A stretch of DNA of 64,000 nt, taken from NCBI RefSeq assembly GCF_002197645.1, contig NZ_CP021874.1, positions 62,001 to 126,000 on the forward strand. Direction: 5' to 3'. The notes beneath the pieces are model-generated. The model did not search any database, had not been told where the DNA came from, and worked only from the letters and a program-made list of their open reading frames with translations. The position numbers and the translations under genes are program-made. Positions 1-8,711 of this stretch are shown here, piece after piece (within the stretch, counting starts at the first letter, position 1; the number at the start of each line of letters is the position of its first letter). Origin of the DNA: Enterococcus wangshanyuanii. GTDB lineage: Bacteria; Bacillota; Bacilli; Lactobacillales; Enterococcaceae.

Positions 1-1057
1 AATGCTAAAAAATGGTGTTGTTTGTGCGAGTGCTGGCAATCATGCGCAAGGTGTTGCATATACATGTCGAGAAATGAACGTTCCAGCAACGATTTTTATG
101 CCGACAACAACACCCCAACAAAAAATTTCTCAAGTGAAGTTTTTTGGAGGCGATGAGGTAACTGTCCAATTGATTGGAGATACTTTTGATTCCTCAGCAG
201 CGGCGGCGAAAGAATTTGCAAAGGCTAATGATCAAGCTTTTATCGATCCATTTAATGATCTAAATATCATGGCTGGGCAAGGAACGGTTGCAGTTGAAGT
301 TTTTAAAGAAGCAAAAGAAGCAGAAGTTCAAGTTGATTATTTACTGTCAGCGATTGGCGGTGGCGGTTTAGTCAGTGGTGTCTCTACATATACAAAAGCT
401 GTAAGTCCAATGACTGAAGTGATCGGTGTAGAACCTCTCGGCGCTCAATCGATGAAAGCAGCCTTTGATAAAGGGGAGCCGGTCATGCTGGAACAAATCG
501 AAAAATTTGTTGATGGAGCGGCAGTAAAACAAGTAGGCGAACTGACCTATGCACATGCATTGGACTATGTAGATAGATTACTGGCTATCGATGAGGGACA
601 AGTTTGTACAACGATTTTAGAGCTATACACCAAACAAGCGATCGTAGTTGAACCAGCTGGCGCATTAAGTGTTTCTGCATTAGAACATATCAAAGAAGAA
701 ATCAAAGGAAAAACAGTGGTCTGTATTATCAGTGGCGGCAACAATGACATCAATCGCATGGAAGAAATCGAAGAGCGTTCATTGATTTTTGAAGGATTGA
801 AACATTATTTTGTCATTAACTTTCCTCAACGGCCTGGAGCATTAAGAGAGTTTGTAACGGATATTTTAGGTCCTGATGATGATATCACTCGTTTTGAGTA
901 TACAAAAAAGGTGAATCGTGGAACGGGGCCAGTAATTTTGGGTATTCTTTTAAAAGAAAAAGAAGAGTTACCTAATTTATTAAAGAAAATGGCTACCTTT
1001 GATCCGAATTACATTGATTTGAGTGATAATCCATCTTTATATGCACTACTTGTTTAG
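1..1057 (+). CDS. ilvA: Threonine dehydratase (threonine ammonia-lyase), 5' end missing
   Basis: PLP enzyme that deaminates threonine to 2-oxobutanoate, the first step of isoleucine synthesis. The window opens inside the gene: translation runs in frame from base 2, and the N-terminal part with the PLP lysine lies upstream. Visible motifs are the SAGNHAQG substrate/PLP loop right at the start, the glycine loop AIGGGGLVSG near residue 120 of the visible part, and SGGNND near residue 245. The last ~90 residues (from HYFVINFPQRPGALREF) form one ACT-like regulatory domain, as in the short biosynthetic IlvA of Firmicutes rather than the catabolic TdcB. A strong hairpin terminator follows the stop, so this is the end of its transcript. 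Confidence 0.95.
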   Translation, partial: MLKNGVVCASAGNHAQGVAYTCREMNVPATIFMPTTTPQQKISQVKFFGGDEVTVQLIGDTFDSSAAAAKEFAKANDQAFIDPFNDLNIMAGQGTVAVEVFKEAKEAEVQVDYLLSAIGGGGLVSGVSTYTKAVSPMTEVIGVEPLGAQSMKAAFDKGEPVMLEQIEKFVDGAAVKQVGELTYAHALDYVDRLLAIDEGQVCTTILELYTKQAIVVEPAGALSVSALEHIKEEIKGKTVVCIISGGNNDINRMEEIEERSLIFEGLKHYFVINFPQRPGALREFVTDILGPDDDITRFEYTKKVNRGTGPVILGILLKEKEELPNLLKKMATFDPNYIDLSDNPSLYALLV

Positions 1058-1141
1058 AAAAAATTGTTTTTATATTTGGAATATTTGTTATTTTATTTTG
1101 TGTTTTTAGTAAATAAATCCGAAAATAATATGAGTAGAAAT

Positions 1142-1190
1142 TGACATCATTTATCAGAACATAACCTGATAAATGAGTCATTTTTTTTTT
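1142..1190 (+). terminator. Rho-independent terminator of ilvA
   Basis: Stem TGAC(A)TCATTTATCAG at 1142-1157 pairs with CTGATAAATGAGTCA at 1166-1180, with one bulged base and an 8-nt loop. A run of ten T follows at 1181-1190. The rest of the 1058-1475 gap is AT-rich and should contain the oatA promoter, but I could not place one convincingly. Confidence 0.85.
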
Positions 1191-1475
1191 CAAAAATAAA
1201 TATCTAAAATTTGATTAAAAATGTAGAAAAATGAAGAGAGAGTCCTTGCCATTTCCTCCGAAAGAACGTATATTTAACTTACTACATTAAATCAGTCAAA
1301 AACATCGACTGTCAATGAGCATGAGCCAGATAGAAAATCATTTTCACTTCATTCGATCACCTTTTTGATCAAACCAGAATTATTTTTTCTATCATTCGTC
1401 ATTTTTATTATCATGTCTCTTTGTTAAACATTACTCGAAATACCAAAATAGAATATTAGTAAAGTTGGAATATAA

Positions 1476-3344
1476 ATGAATATTAATAAAAGGTTAGAAG
1501 ATCGCCGTTATATCACCGGATTTGATGGGATTCGGACACTAGCGGTTATTGGCGTGATTCTTTATCACTTGTTCCCAAATATAATGCATGGGGGCTATTT
1601 AGGTGTCCCTATTTTTTTTGCTGTCTCAGGTTATTTGATTACTGACCTGCTGAGGCAGGAATGGCTTCAGACCGATACGATCGATGTCAAGGGTTTTTAT
1701 ATTCGGCGGATGAAGCGGCTTTACCCGGGCTTGATTGCTATGTTGATCCTATCATCAGCCTATATCGTTCTTTTCCAAAAAGATTTACTGAATAATTTGC
1801 GCAGTGTTTTTGCCAGTAGCGTATTTTATTACAATAACTGGTGGCAGATTTTTAAAGGTTTTTCTTATTTTGATCGTTTTGCTACACAATCTCCTTTTAC
1901 CCACATTTGGTCATTAGCTGTTGAAGCACAGAATTATCTTGTTTGGCCGTTGTTATTTATTGTCTTAAAAAAGTACGTGAAACACAGCGGTAAGATTTTT
2001 GCGTTGATCATGGGTGCGACCGTTATTTCTGGTTTGTTGATGGCAGTTTTGTTCACACCAGGATCGGACCCGACAAGAGTTTATTACGGAACGGATACGC
2101 GATTATTTTCGATTTTAATGGGGAGTGGGTTGGCTTTCGTTTGGCCAAGCTATCGTCTGAAAGAAGAAATTCCTGCTAAAGCAAGGAATTTATTGAATGG
2201 CGTAGGGATTGCTTCATTAGTTGTTTTATCAGCTTCGTTTTTGTTTTTGGCAGATCGTTATTCTTTTGTCTATTACGGCGGGATGTTTATTGTCAGTATT
2301 TTTGCTACACTTTTAGTAGCAGTTACGGCTCATCCAGGAGCTGATGTCAATCGTTGGCTGACAAATCCGGTTTTTACTTGGATCGGTAAAAGAAGCTATG
2401 GAATCTACTTGTATCAGTTTCCAGTGATGATTTTTTACGAAGCAAAAATCAAAAATCTTAGTGACCATGTTTTATTGCACTCATTGATTGAGCTAGCATT
2501 GATTTTAGGTATCAGCGAGCTTTCTTATCGTTTTATCGAAAAACCTTTAGGCAAATTTTATTATAAGTATACGTGGTTTGCAATCAAAGATTTCTTTAAA
2601 AAACCTTGGTTTACATCAGCTAAAATCACAACGGTCATCTGTACAGTCTTCACTTGTTTTGCTTTATACGGATTGGCAATCGCACCGTCTAACGAAGTAA
2701 CTGCTGATCAAAAGCAGCTACAAAAAACGATTGAAGAAAATAAGAAAAAAGCAGAAGAACGTAAAGCAGCAGAGAAAGCGAAAAACGAAGGAAAAACAAC
2801 TGAGTCTACAGAGCAGTCAGCGAAAGCGCCAGAAATAAATGTCGATTTGACAGCGGAAGAAATCAAAAAAGCACAAGGGATGGAGATCACTGCTTTTGGG
2901 GATTCAGTCGTACTTGATGCGGCAGCTGGACTACAGGAAATTTTTCCCAAAATAATTGTTGACGGTGAAGTGGGAAGACAATTATATGAAAGTGCTCCGA
3001 CGATTCAAAAATTGGATAAAGATAAATTATTAAAAGACAATGTTTTGGTTGGGCTTGGGACGAATGGCTCCTTTACTGAAGCACAGTTTGATGAATTTAT
3101 GACAGCGATCGGTACGAAACGAAAAGTTTATTGGATCAATGTTCGCGTGCCAACACGTAGATGGCAAAACGAAGTCAATACGATGTTGGATAACATGAAA
3201 ACAAAATATAAGAATTTAACGGTTATCGATTGGTATAACTATAGTAACGCACATGAAGACTGGTTTTATGAAGACCGGGTTCATCCTAATGTTGATGGAC
3301 AAGTCAAATATTCAAACTTCATTGCAAAAGAAATTCTGAAATAA
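1476..3344 (+). CDS. oatA: Peptidoglycan O-acetyltransferase OatA
   Basis: Integral membrane enzyme that O-acetylates muramic acid in the wall and so confers lysozyme resistance. The N-terminal ~400 residues are an acyltransferase-3 membrane domain: it opens with the typical GFDGIRTLAVIGVILYH stretch and has about ten hydrophobic helices. A Lys/Glu-rich linker (about residues 405-450) leads to an extracellular SGNH esterase-like domain. Its catalytic Ser sits in GDS (S477), and the Asp/His pair is in DRVHPN (D600, H603). The 622-residue length is normal for OatA. The ribosome binding site is weak (TTGGAA, 1464-1469), but the start fits the family's N terminus. It stands alone, with terminators on both sides. 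Confidence 0.9.
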   Translation: MNINKRLEDRRYITGFDGIRTLAVIGVILYHLFPNIMHGGYLGVPIFFAVSGYLITDLLRQEWLQTDTIDVKGFYIRRMKRLYPGLIAMLILSSAYIVLFQKDLLNNLRSVFASSVFYYNNWWQIFKGFSYFDRFATQSPFTHIWSLAVEAQNYLVWPLLFIVLKKYVKHSGKIFALIMGATVISGLLMAVLFTPGSDPTRVYYGTDTRLFSILMGSGLAFVWPSYRLKEEIPAKARNLLNGVGIASLVVLSASFLFLADRYSFVYYGGMFIVSIFATLLVAVTAHPGADVNRWLTNPVFTWIGKRSYGIYLYQFPVMIFYEAKIKNLSDHVLLHSLIELALILGISELSYRFIEKPLGKFYYKYTWFAIKDFFKKPWFTSAKITTVICTVFTCFALYGLAIAPSNEVTADQKQLQKTIEENKKKAEERKAAEKAKNEGKTTESTEQSAKAPEINVDLTAEEIKKAQGMEITAFGDSVVLDAAAGLQEIFPKIIVDGEVGRQLYESAPTIQKLDKDKLLKDNVLVGLGTNGSFTEAQFDEFMTAIGTKRKVYWINVRVPTRRWQNEVNTMLDNMKTKYKNLTVIDWYNYSNAHEDWFYEDRVHPNVDGQVKYSNFIAKEILK

Positions 3345-3353
3345 TCTTAAAAG

Positions 3354-3402
3354 GATCTGGACGATGACGAAAAAGTCAATGTTCAGATTCTTTGCCATTT
3401 TT
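3354..3402 (+). terminator. Probable terminator of oatA
   Basis: GATCTGGACGATGAC (3354-3368) can pair with GTCAATGTTCAGATTC (3375-3390), with G-U pairs and a bulge. A short T-rich stretch follows. Weaker than the other terminators in the window. Confidence 0.45.
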
Positions 3403-3422
3403 CACTGTTTTCAATGTATAAT
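3392..3422 (+). promoter_or_regulatory. Candidate promoter of GNAT gene at 3454
   Basis: A -10 hexamer TATAAT at 3417-3422, with TTGCCA at 3392-3397 as -35 (19-bp spacing, slightly long). It is followed by an AAGGAGG ribosome binding site before the ATG at 3454. Confidence 0.45.
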
Positions 3423-3453
3423 ATAAAAGAGGACAGAATGAAGGAGGAAAAAA

Positions 3454-3873
3454 ATGATGTTGTGGTCAATTAAAACAGAGATTCCTAAAGTTCAAGAATA
3501 CTTAAATTTACGTAAAAATGGAGGTCTATCCCCTCGAGGAGAGCAAGCAAGTGAACTAGGATTAAAGAATAGCTTGTTTTCAATTTGTATTAGAGAAGAC
3601 GAAACTGGACAGTTAGTTGGTATGGGCCGAATCGTAGGTGATGGTGGGACAAGCTATCAGATTGTTGATATTGTTGTCCATCCTAAATATCAGAAACAAG
3701 GTTTGGGAAAACGGATCATGGAAAATCTGATGGTTTATATAAACGAAAAATGCGATCCGCTAGCCTATGTCAATTTAATTGCGGACGTACCAGCCAATAA
3801 ATTATATGAACAATTTGGATTTGTTGAAACAAGCCCGTCAAGTGTGGGTATGTATTTAAAACGAAAAAAGTGA
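3454..3873 (+). CDS. GNAT family N-acetyltransferase
   Basis: A 139-residue acetyl-CoA-dependent acetyltransferase of unknown substrate. The acetyl-CoA-binding motif is plain: VVHPKYQKQGLGKRIME at residues ~74-90 (the Q/R-x-x-G-x-G/A signature). The family's C-terminal YEQFGF segment follows. The start has an excellent AAGGAGGAAAAAA leader. The gene is a single transcription unit that converges on another, unrelated GNAT gene at 4013, with a 23-bp perfect hairpin between them. The sequence does not allow a substrate to be named. Confidence 0.85.
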   Translation: MMLWSIKTEIPKVQEYLNLRKNGGLSPRGEQASELGLKNSLFSICIREDETGQLVGMGRIVGDGGTSYQIVDIVVHPKYQKQGLGKRIMENLMVYINEKCDPLAYVNLIADVPANKLYEQFGFVETSPSSVGMYLKRKK

Positions 3874-3963
3874 AAAGTTGAATTACGAATAAAAAGATGA
3901 TATTCATTTTAGGCCATTACTGATATGTGAGCAGCTGAGAATTATAGTGAAAAGAAAGTGTAA

Positions 3964-4014
3964 AAATAAAGAGATGAAACGAACTGTCGATCAGTTCGTT
4001 TCATCTCTTTATTT
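3964..4014. terminator. Bidirectional terminator hairpin between convergent GNAT genes
   Basis: Perfect 23-bp stem: 3964-3986 pairs with 3992-4014 around a 5-nt loop (TCGAT). The core starts GAGATG and ends CATCTC, with AACTG/CAGTT next to the loop, so it may be a diverged member of the GAG...CTC repeat family. It touches the stop codon of the minus-strand gene. Confidence 0.85.
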
Positions 4015-4534
4015 ATGATAAGACTAATTGATAGGCGAAACGTTCTCCATTAGGTGCTGCTAATAGAATATCACCCTGGTATGAGAAACCAGCTTTTTTT
4101 ATTAGCTGCTGCATGGCTTGATTTTTAGGATGGGTATCGATTCTAATATCTAGGTGGCCATCCAATCTTGCTGCAGAAATCAGCAGATTCATCAAGGTCA
4201 ATGCCAAACCTCTTCCTTGATAATCTTGATGGAGAGCTACTCGATGGATAGTGGCATAAGCTGGTGTGATATCCTGCCAGCTACCGTTTCTTATTTGTTC
4301 ATATGGAAGTTCTTTATCTGTAGATATAACTCCTAGACCGACAATCATTTGATCGACGATCAGGACATAACATTGACCTAAAGAAATATCTAAAGTCAAT
4401 TGCTTTTCATTTGGGCCTTCGCCGTTTTGCCATTGCGGAATTTCTTGTTCTGCTAAAAGCTGCCTTGCACCTGCAATGATTTTCATAAGCTCAGGCAAAT
4501 CAGCAGACTGCGCATATCTTAGATACGTCGTCAT
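4013..4534 (-). CDS. GNAT family N-acetyltransferase
   Basis: A 173-residue acetyltransferase with the acetyl-CoA loop HQDYQGRGLALTLMN (residues ~98-112) and a C-terminal LIKKAGF segment typical of GNAT enzymes. Substrate unknown. It begins 24 bases downstream of the Nudix/winged-helix gene on the same strand and so is probably its operon partner. Its stop codon lies within the bidirectional hairpin shared with the neighbouring plus-strand GNAT gene. Confidence 0.85.
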   Translation of the reverse strand: MTTYLRYAQSADLPELMKIIAGARQLLAEQEIPQWQNGEGPNEKQLTLDISLGQCYVLIVDQMIVGLGVISTDKELPYEQIRNGSWQDITPAYATIHRVALHQDYQGRGLALTLMNLLISAARLDGHLDIRIDTHPKNQAMQQLIKKAGFSYQGDILLAAPNGERFAYQLVLS

Positions 4535-4558
4535 AGTCTCAGCCTTTCTTTATAAATT

Positions 4559-5398
4559 TCAGCGGATCTTCAAAGAATTTTCAGGTTTCAGCTGGTAAAT
4601 TTTTGAAGGGCGTCCAATTCCTACAGGACGCTCGCCAATTTCCTCAAAATGATGAAGCATCGCTTTTTTAAAGTTTGAGTGATCGATCGTTTTATAATCA
4701 ACTCCGGAAAATTTGGCGAATACTTTACGTGCTTCAGTAATTGTAAAATCTTTTCCCAGCACTTGTAAAACTTGCGGATCGTGTTCCATTTTATTTGAGA
4801 CACGATTAAATGCTTTCAAAATAATGTCACTATGGTCAAAAGCTAGTGTATCTTTGCCATTTGAAGCACCTGTTTTCAGATCTAGAATAATTTCTACACT
4901 GCCATTCGTCAATGAAAGAAGATCTGCACTACGCTCCATTGTAAACCAGCGTACTTCTTTTGCATCATCCCCTGCAATCAATGGTTCTTCTCCAATAAAT
5001 GCTAAATAGCTGACAGTGACGACCCAACCGCGTGGATCACGATCGGGTCTGCTGAAACTATGGAGCTGCTCAATATTTTCTTTAGAGATGACAACTCCTG
5101 TTTCCTCAGTCGTTTCACGCAGTACACTTTCACCTGTAGACTCATTTCGATTAACAAATCCTCCAGGCAGTGCCCATGAATTTCGGTAAGGGTGGCCTTT
5201 TCTTTTTATCAGCAATATTTTTAATTGATCTTCTTCTTTGTTATAACACATCAAAACAATATCTACAGTCAGAGAAGGCTTTTCATATTCAGGAAGTTCT
5301 TGTTGATGATACCAATTTAAAAATTCAGCCTCACTAGCGTGTTGCTCATAGTATTGTTTTTCTTCTTCCCTAGAATTAAATTGCGCCAAATCACTCAT
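4559..5398 (-). CDS. Nudix hydrolase with C-terminal winged helix (NrtR-like regulator)
   Basis: A 279-residue two-domain protein. Residues ~40-175 are a Nudix domain with a complete Nudix box, GX5EX7REUXEEXGU (starts GGFVNRNE, ends RETTEETGV), so hydrolysis may be retained. Residues ~190-279 look like the winged-helix DNA-binding domain of the Nudix-related transcriptional regulators (NrtR), which sense ADP-ribose or related NAD metabolites and control NAD genes. The box is intact, while many NrtR regulators have degenerate ones, so an active ADP-ribose/sugar-nucleotide pyrophosphatase is also possible. A near-palindrome lies between its promoter and start codon, suggesting autoregulation. 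The downstream gene is a GNAT enzyme. Confidence 0.75.
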   Translation of the reverse strand: MSDLAQFNSREEEKQYYEQHASEAEFLNWYHQQELPEYEKPSLTVDIVLMCYNKEEDQLKILLIKRKGHPYRNSWALPGGFVNRNESTGESVLRETTEETGVVISKENIEQLHSFSRPDRDPRGWVVTVSYLAFIGEEPLIAGDDAKEVRWFTMERSADLLSLTNGSVEIILDLKTGASNGKDTLAFDHSDIILKAFNRVSNKMEHDPQVLQVLGKDFTITEARKVFAKFSGVDYKTIDHSNFKKAMLHHFEEIGERPVGIGRPSKIYQLKPENSLKIR

Positions 5399-5410
5399 CC
5401 TCTCTAAATT

Positions 5411-5430
5411 AGATAAAAGTACTTTTTACT
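5411..5430. promoter_or_regulatory. Candidate NrtR-type operator palindrome
   Basis: A 20-bp inverted repeat with 8 of 10 base pairs matched, centred on a perfect AAAAGTACTTTT (5415-5426). It lies between the minus-strand promoter and the start codon of the Nudix/winged-helix gene, where an autoregulator would bind. Confidence 0.4.
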
Positions 5431-5432
5431 TT

Positions 5433-5460
5433 ATTGTATCATTATCAACAAGAAAAACAA
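5433..5460 (-). promoter_or_regulatory. Candidate promoter of the Nudix/winged-helix gene
   Basis: On the minus strand, -35 TTGTTT (5455-5460) and -10 TACAAT (5433-5438) are separated by 16 bp. Confidence 0.5.
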
Positions 5461-5560
5461 CTAAAGACTGGTGATTGATAAAAAATAAAGTGCTTAAATT
5501 TTTGCGTATCTTTATCAAGAAGAAAAAAATGAGAATTAAGAAGGCGAAGGAGTAAAAAGA

Positions 5561-6409
5561 ATGCATAACGAACAAGGACTTAAAACAACGATTACCAAAT
5601 TTCAGACCATCGAATTAGAAGAAAAAATGCTGCATTTAAATAAGGAGTTAACACTGCTATTGGTTGTTTCAGGACAGATTGAGCTAATTTTATTAGATCA
5701 GTATATTGTACTGAAAAAAGGAGAAATCTATCTTTTAAATAAAAACGAAGTGATGAGTATTTTTTCAAGCACCAACAATCAGGTAATCAGTGTAGAGTTG
5801 AATCTTACCCCGGAAAAGTGGATGCATTGTCAGTTTAAACAATCCAGACCGTTAACAATTTCTAATGAAAAAATATATCAAGAAATTATAAGATGTGTAC
5901 TTTATAAAGAAAATCCCCAGCGTTTGATGAAGCTCTTGTTGAGAAATCAGATTGTATTTATTGAGAACGCTTTGAGAGATGATAGTAGCTCTTTCAAGGA
6001 TTTTTCTGAGATTTTGGAGTACATCCATAAAAACTATACGGAGGAATGCTGCTTAGAAAAATTGACTGAATATTTCATGTTGGATAAATATACTCTTTTT
6101 CAAAAATTTAGAAAGAATACAGGTTTAACTATGCAAATCTATTTACGGGAAGTCAGACTCTTTTATAGTGTTTGTCTTCTAAAGGAGACAAATACCAAAA
6201 TCATGGATATTGCTTTGGATACAGGATTTTCTAGCCTTAGAGCATTTAATAAATCATTTAAGGAGAAATTTGGTTTACCGCCATTGTCATTTAGAAAACA
6301 ACATAAATTGTGCCAAAAAAATAGAGAAAGAGAAGGTGATTTTGAACAAATTGAACAGTTCTTAAAAAGAAAAGCGATTAAAATACCTGAAAGAGTAAAA
6401 AAAATGTGA
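5561..6409 (+). CDS. AraC family transcriptional regulator
   Basis: A 282-residue regulator. The first ~110 residues resemble a cupin-type sensor domain (beta-rich, LVVSGQIELILL...LKKGEIYLLNKNE). Residues ~165-265 form the double helix-turn-helix of the AraC family: YIHKNYTEECCLEKLTEYF... then IMDIALDTGFSSLRAFNKSFKEKFGLPPLSFR, which I quote only by its hallmark DTGFSS and FGLPP. A strong GAAGGAG ribosome binding site precedes the ATG. The ligand and target are unknown. The next gene, bioY, has its own promoter, so the AraC protein need not regulate it. It diverges from the Nudix/winged-helix gene. Confidence 0.85.
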   Translation: MHNEQGLKTTITKFQTIELEEKMLHLNKELTLLLVVSGQIELILLDQYIVLKKGEIYLLNKNEVMSIFSSTNNQVISVELNLTPEKWMHCQFKQSRPLTISNEKIYQEIIRCVLYKENPQRLMKLLLRNQIVFIENALRDDSSSFKDFSEILEYIHKNYTEECCLEKLTEYFMLDKYTLFQKFRKNTGLTMQIYLREVRLFYSVCLLKETNTKIMDIALDTGFSSLRAFNKSFKEKFGLPPLSFRKQHKLCQKNREREGDFEQIEQFLKRKAIKIPERVKKM

Positions 6410-6444
6410 AATCAGATTGATACGCAATTTTAAATTAGATTTTT

Positions 6445-6475
6445 TTGTTAACCTTTATTTGTATGTGGTTGACAA
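6445..6475. promoter_or_regulatory. BirA (biotin repressor) operator of bioY
   Basis: Half sites TTGTTAAC (6445-6452) and GTTGACAA (6468-6475) are separated by 15 bp. This matches the known Firmicute BirA operator TTGTTAAC-N14/15-GTTAACAA with one mismatch. It overlaps the -35 box of the bioY promoter, so biotin-loaded BirA would block transcription. Confidence 0.85.
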
Positions 6476-6497
6476 AAGAGGGGAGAAATAGTATTTT
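6469..6497 (+). promoter_or_regulatory. bioY promoter
   Basis: A consensus -35 TTGACA (6469-6474) and -10 TATTTT (6492-6497) are separated by exactly 17 bp, embedded in the BirA operator. Confidence 0.75.
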
Positions 6498-6534
6498 AAA
6501 GAGGCAATAAATACTAACAGTTTGGAGCGAATCT

Positions 6535-7080
6535 ATGAAGACAAAAGATATTACGAAAATTGCTATTATGATGAGCATTATTATTGTGTTAGGTTTTTTT
6601 CCACCGATTCCAATTAGTTTGTTACCTGTACCGATCGTTATTCAAAATGCTGGATTCATGTTGAGTGGATTACTTTTAGGGAAAAAGAATGGAACGATTG
6701 CCACGCTGCTCTTTTTACTCCTCGCAGCAATTGGATTTCCGATTTTGGCAGGCGGACGTGGGGGGATCGCTGTATTTTTAGGTATTACGGCAGGGTATCT
6801 TTTTGCCTATCCTTTCGCGACTTTTTTGATTGGCTGGCTAACGGAAACATTTAATCCCAATAATCAAAAGCTGATATATGCATTTGTAATTACCTTTCTC
6901 TTTGGTGCAGTTTTCATTGATTTTTGTGGGGCTGTCGGCGTAAGTCTATTATCGGATGTTTCTCTTTCAAAAAGTTTAGTTGCAAGTCTGGCATTTATCC
7001 CAGGTGATACAATCAAGGCTTTTCTAACTGCTTTTATTGCTAAGAGGCTTTCAAGAGCACTTCTAAAAAAAGGAGAATAA
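6535..7080 (+). CDS. bioY: Biotin transporter substrate-binding protein BioY
   Basis: A 181-residue membrane S component for biotin uptake. It works alone or with the shared ECF energizing module EcfA1A2T, which is not in this window. It shows about six hydrophobic segments and the BioY hallmark GGRGGIAVFLGITAGY (residues ~76-91), plus QNAGFMLSGLLLG in the N-terminal part. Its operon is preceded by a BirA operator, which independently supports biotin rather than another vitamin. The next gene begins two bases after its stop. Confidence 0.92.
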   Translation: MKTKDITKIAIMMSIIIVLGFFPPIPISLLPVPIVIQNAGFMLSGLLLGKKNGTIATLLFLLLAAIGFPILAGGRGGIAVFLGITAGYLFAYPFATFLIGWLTETFNPNNQKLIYAFVITFLFGAVFIDFCGAVGVSLLSDVSLSKSLVASLAFIPGDTIKAFLTAFIAKRLSRALLKKGE

Positions 7081-7082
7081 AG

Positions 7083-7397
7083 ATGAAGGTGATCAGTGGT
7101 CTCAGTGTTGATGAACAGGGCAGATGTATTCATTATGCTTCTGAGTATGATGTCGTTGCTAATCAGTGTTACGAGTGTCGGACATATTATGCATGTTATC
7201 GTTGTCACGATGAGTTGGAAACGCACGTATTCAAGGCCTGGCCAGTCAGTAAAGATCCTCAGGTCAAAGTGATTCTTTGCGGAGTCTGCTCTAATGAAAT
7301 GAATCATTATCAATATAAAAAGAACGGTACCTGTCCACATTGTAATCAGCGATTCAATTCCAAATGTATAAATCATGAAGAGATTTATTTTTGCTAA
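7083..7397 (+). CDS. CHY zinc finger protein
   Basis: A 104-residue cytoplasmic Cys/His-rich protein of the CHY zinc-finger family. The Cys and His pairs are at C15/H17, C29/C32 (CYEC), C38/C41/H42 (CYRCH), CGVC around residue 66, CPHC around residue 84, then CINH near the end, enough ligands for several zinc ions. The function of bacterial CHY proteins is not established. It begins two bases after bioY, with AAAAGGAG inside the bioY end, so it is translationally coupled and should share BirA control. That is unexpected for a protein with no known link to biotin. Confidence 0.8.
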   Translation: MKVISGLSVDEQGRCIHYASEYDVVANQCYECRTYYACYRCHDELETHVFKAWPVSKDPQVKVILCGVCSNEMNHYQYKKNGTCPHCNQRFNSKCINHEEIYFC

Positions 7398-7422
7398 AGG
7401 TAGCCCGCCGTTATTAAGAAAA

Positions 7423-7465
7423 AGAGTCCGCATCAAAACTAAACAATAGTTTTGATGCGGACTCT
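7423..7465. terminator. Bidirectional terminator; palindromic repeat family member
   Basis: Perfect 18-bp stem: 7423-7440 pairs with 7448-7465 around a 7-nt loop. The arms read GAGTCCG...AAAACT and AGTTTT...CGGACTC, closely like the hairpins at 24006 and 42149. It separates the convergent CHY and telA genes. Confidence 0.88.
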
Positions 7466-7472
7466 GTGATTT

Positions 7473-8660
7473 TTATTGAGTCAATTCCAATAATTTATTT
7501 TTCAAATCTTCTTCCATGTGACCTAATTCGATTTCAGCAGCTCTACGTTTTTCTTTTCCTTCTTTTTGAATACGTAGTGTTTCTTGGATCGTTTCTACTA
7601 AATCATTTTGTGTTTTTTGTAAGGTTTCAATATCAACGATGCCACGTTCATTTTCTTTTGCTGTTTCAATCGCTGAGATTTTCAACATTTCAGAATTTTT
7701 CTTCAATAGATCATTGGTTGTTTCAGAGACTTGACGCTGTGCTGTTACTGCATCTTTTTGACGTAAAAGTGTCAAAGCAATGACCACCTGGTTTTTCCAA
7801 AGTGGAATCGCAGTATTGATCGAAGCCTGAATTTTTTCAGCCAATGCTTGATTCGTATTTTGAATCAGACGAATCTGCGGAGCTTGCTGAATCGTGATTT
7901 GACGCGCTAAGCGTAAATCATGGGTCCGTTTATCCAAACGATCTAAAAATTGTGTATAGTCGTTAGCAATTTGTACGTCCATCTGATCCCCGGATTCTTC
8001 GGCTTTTTTCATTGCTTCTGGGATAATCGTTGTTTGCAATTCTTCAATCTTTAATTCTCCTGCAGCAATATAGATATTCAATGCATCAAAATAATCTTTG
8101 TTTTTATTATAAAGCTGTTCCAGCATTAAATTATCTTTTAGCAAGCCATTTTTTTCTTTATCAAGTTTGATAGCGATCTTGTCGATTTGAGCGCCGATTT
8201 TTTGATATTTTGCGGTGATTTCAAATATTGATTGTTTCACTTTTCCAAACATTTTTTGGAAAATATTTCCTTCACCTGCACGCAATTCATCAGGATTTGC
8301 TTCATTCAAACGGTACATCAAGTCAGTCAATGAATCACCAAGAGGGCCGATATCTTGTGCCTGCACATGGTTTAGCATGGATTGAGAGAACTCTCCTAAT
8401 TTTGTTTGAGCAGCAGCTCCGTAAGTAATCACGGCTTGCGCATCTTGTACGTCGATTTTTGAAGCTAGTTCGCGTGCTTGTGCTTGACGTTCCTCTGGTA
8501 ATTTATCTACTAAACGGGCAGCGACTTGCTGATCTTTTAAAGCAGAAATCTCACTTTGTTGTGTGGCAGTCAGTGAATCGATAGGTGTTGAAAACGGATT
8601 ATTCAATAAATCATCTAAAGTATCGCTGACAGGTGTCACATCTTTTGGCTTATTTTCCAT
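7473..8660 (-). CDS. telA: TelA / toxic anion resistance family protein
   Basis: A 395-residue cytoplasmic, mostly alpha-helical protein of the TelA (KlaA) family. These are named for tellurite resistance but in Firmicutes are general stress proteins of unclear biochemistry. Long coiled-coil helices cover most of the length (e.g. residues ~165-390). I set the start at 8660 rather than an upstream in-frame codon because AGGAGGAAACTAT immediately precedes this ATG. It follows the XpaC-family gene by about 50 bases on the same strand, the usual partnership of these two families. Confidence 0.85.
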   Translation of the reverse strand: MENKPKDVTPVSDTLDDLLNNPFSTPIDSLTATQQSEISALKDQQVAARLVDKLPEERQAQARELASKIDVQDAQAVITYGAAAQTKLGEFSQSMLNHVQAQDIGPLGDSLTDLMYRLNEANPDELRAGEGNIFQKMFGKVKQSIFEITAKYQKIGAQIDKIAIKLDKEKNGLLKDNLMLEQLYNKNKDYFDALNIYIAAGELKIEELQTTIIPEAMKKAEESGDQMDVQIANDYTQFLDRLDKRTHDLRLARQITIQQAPQIRLIQNTNQALAEKIQASINTAIPLWKNQVVIALTLLRQKDAVTAQRQVSETTNDLLKKNSEMLKISAIETAKENERGIVDIETLQKTQNDLVETIQETLRIQKEGKEKRRAAEIELGHMEEDLKNKLLELTQ

Positions 8661-8711
8661 ATAGTTTCCTCCTCTGTGCGTAAACGAGCTCACATAGTGC
8701 TGCTAATGATA

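Noticed and set aside
6864..7436. 190-residue minus-strand ORF across bioY and the CHY gene
   Set aside because: Covers two clear plus-strand genes and the terminator; no promoter or ribosome binding site.
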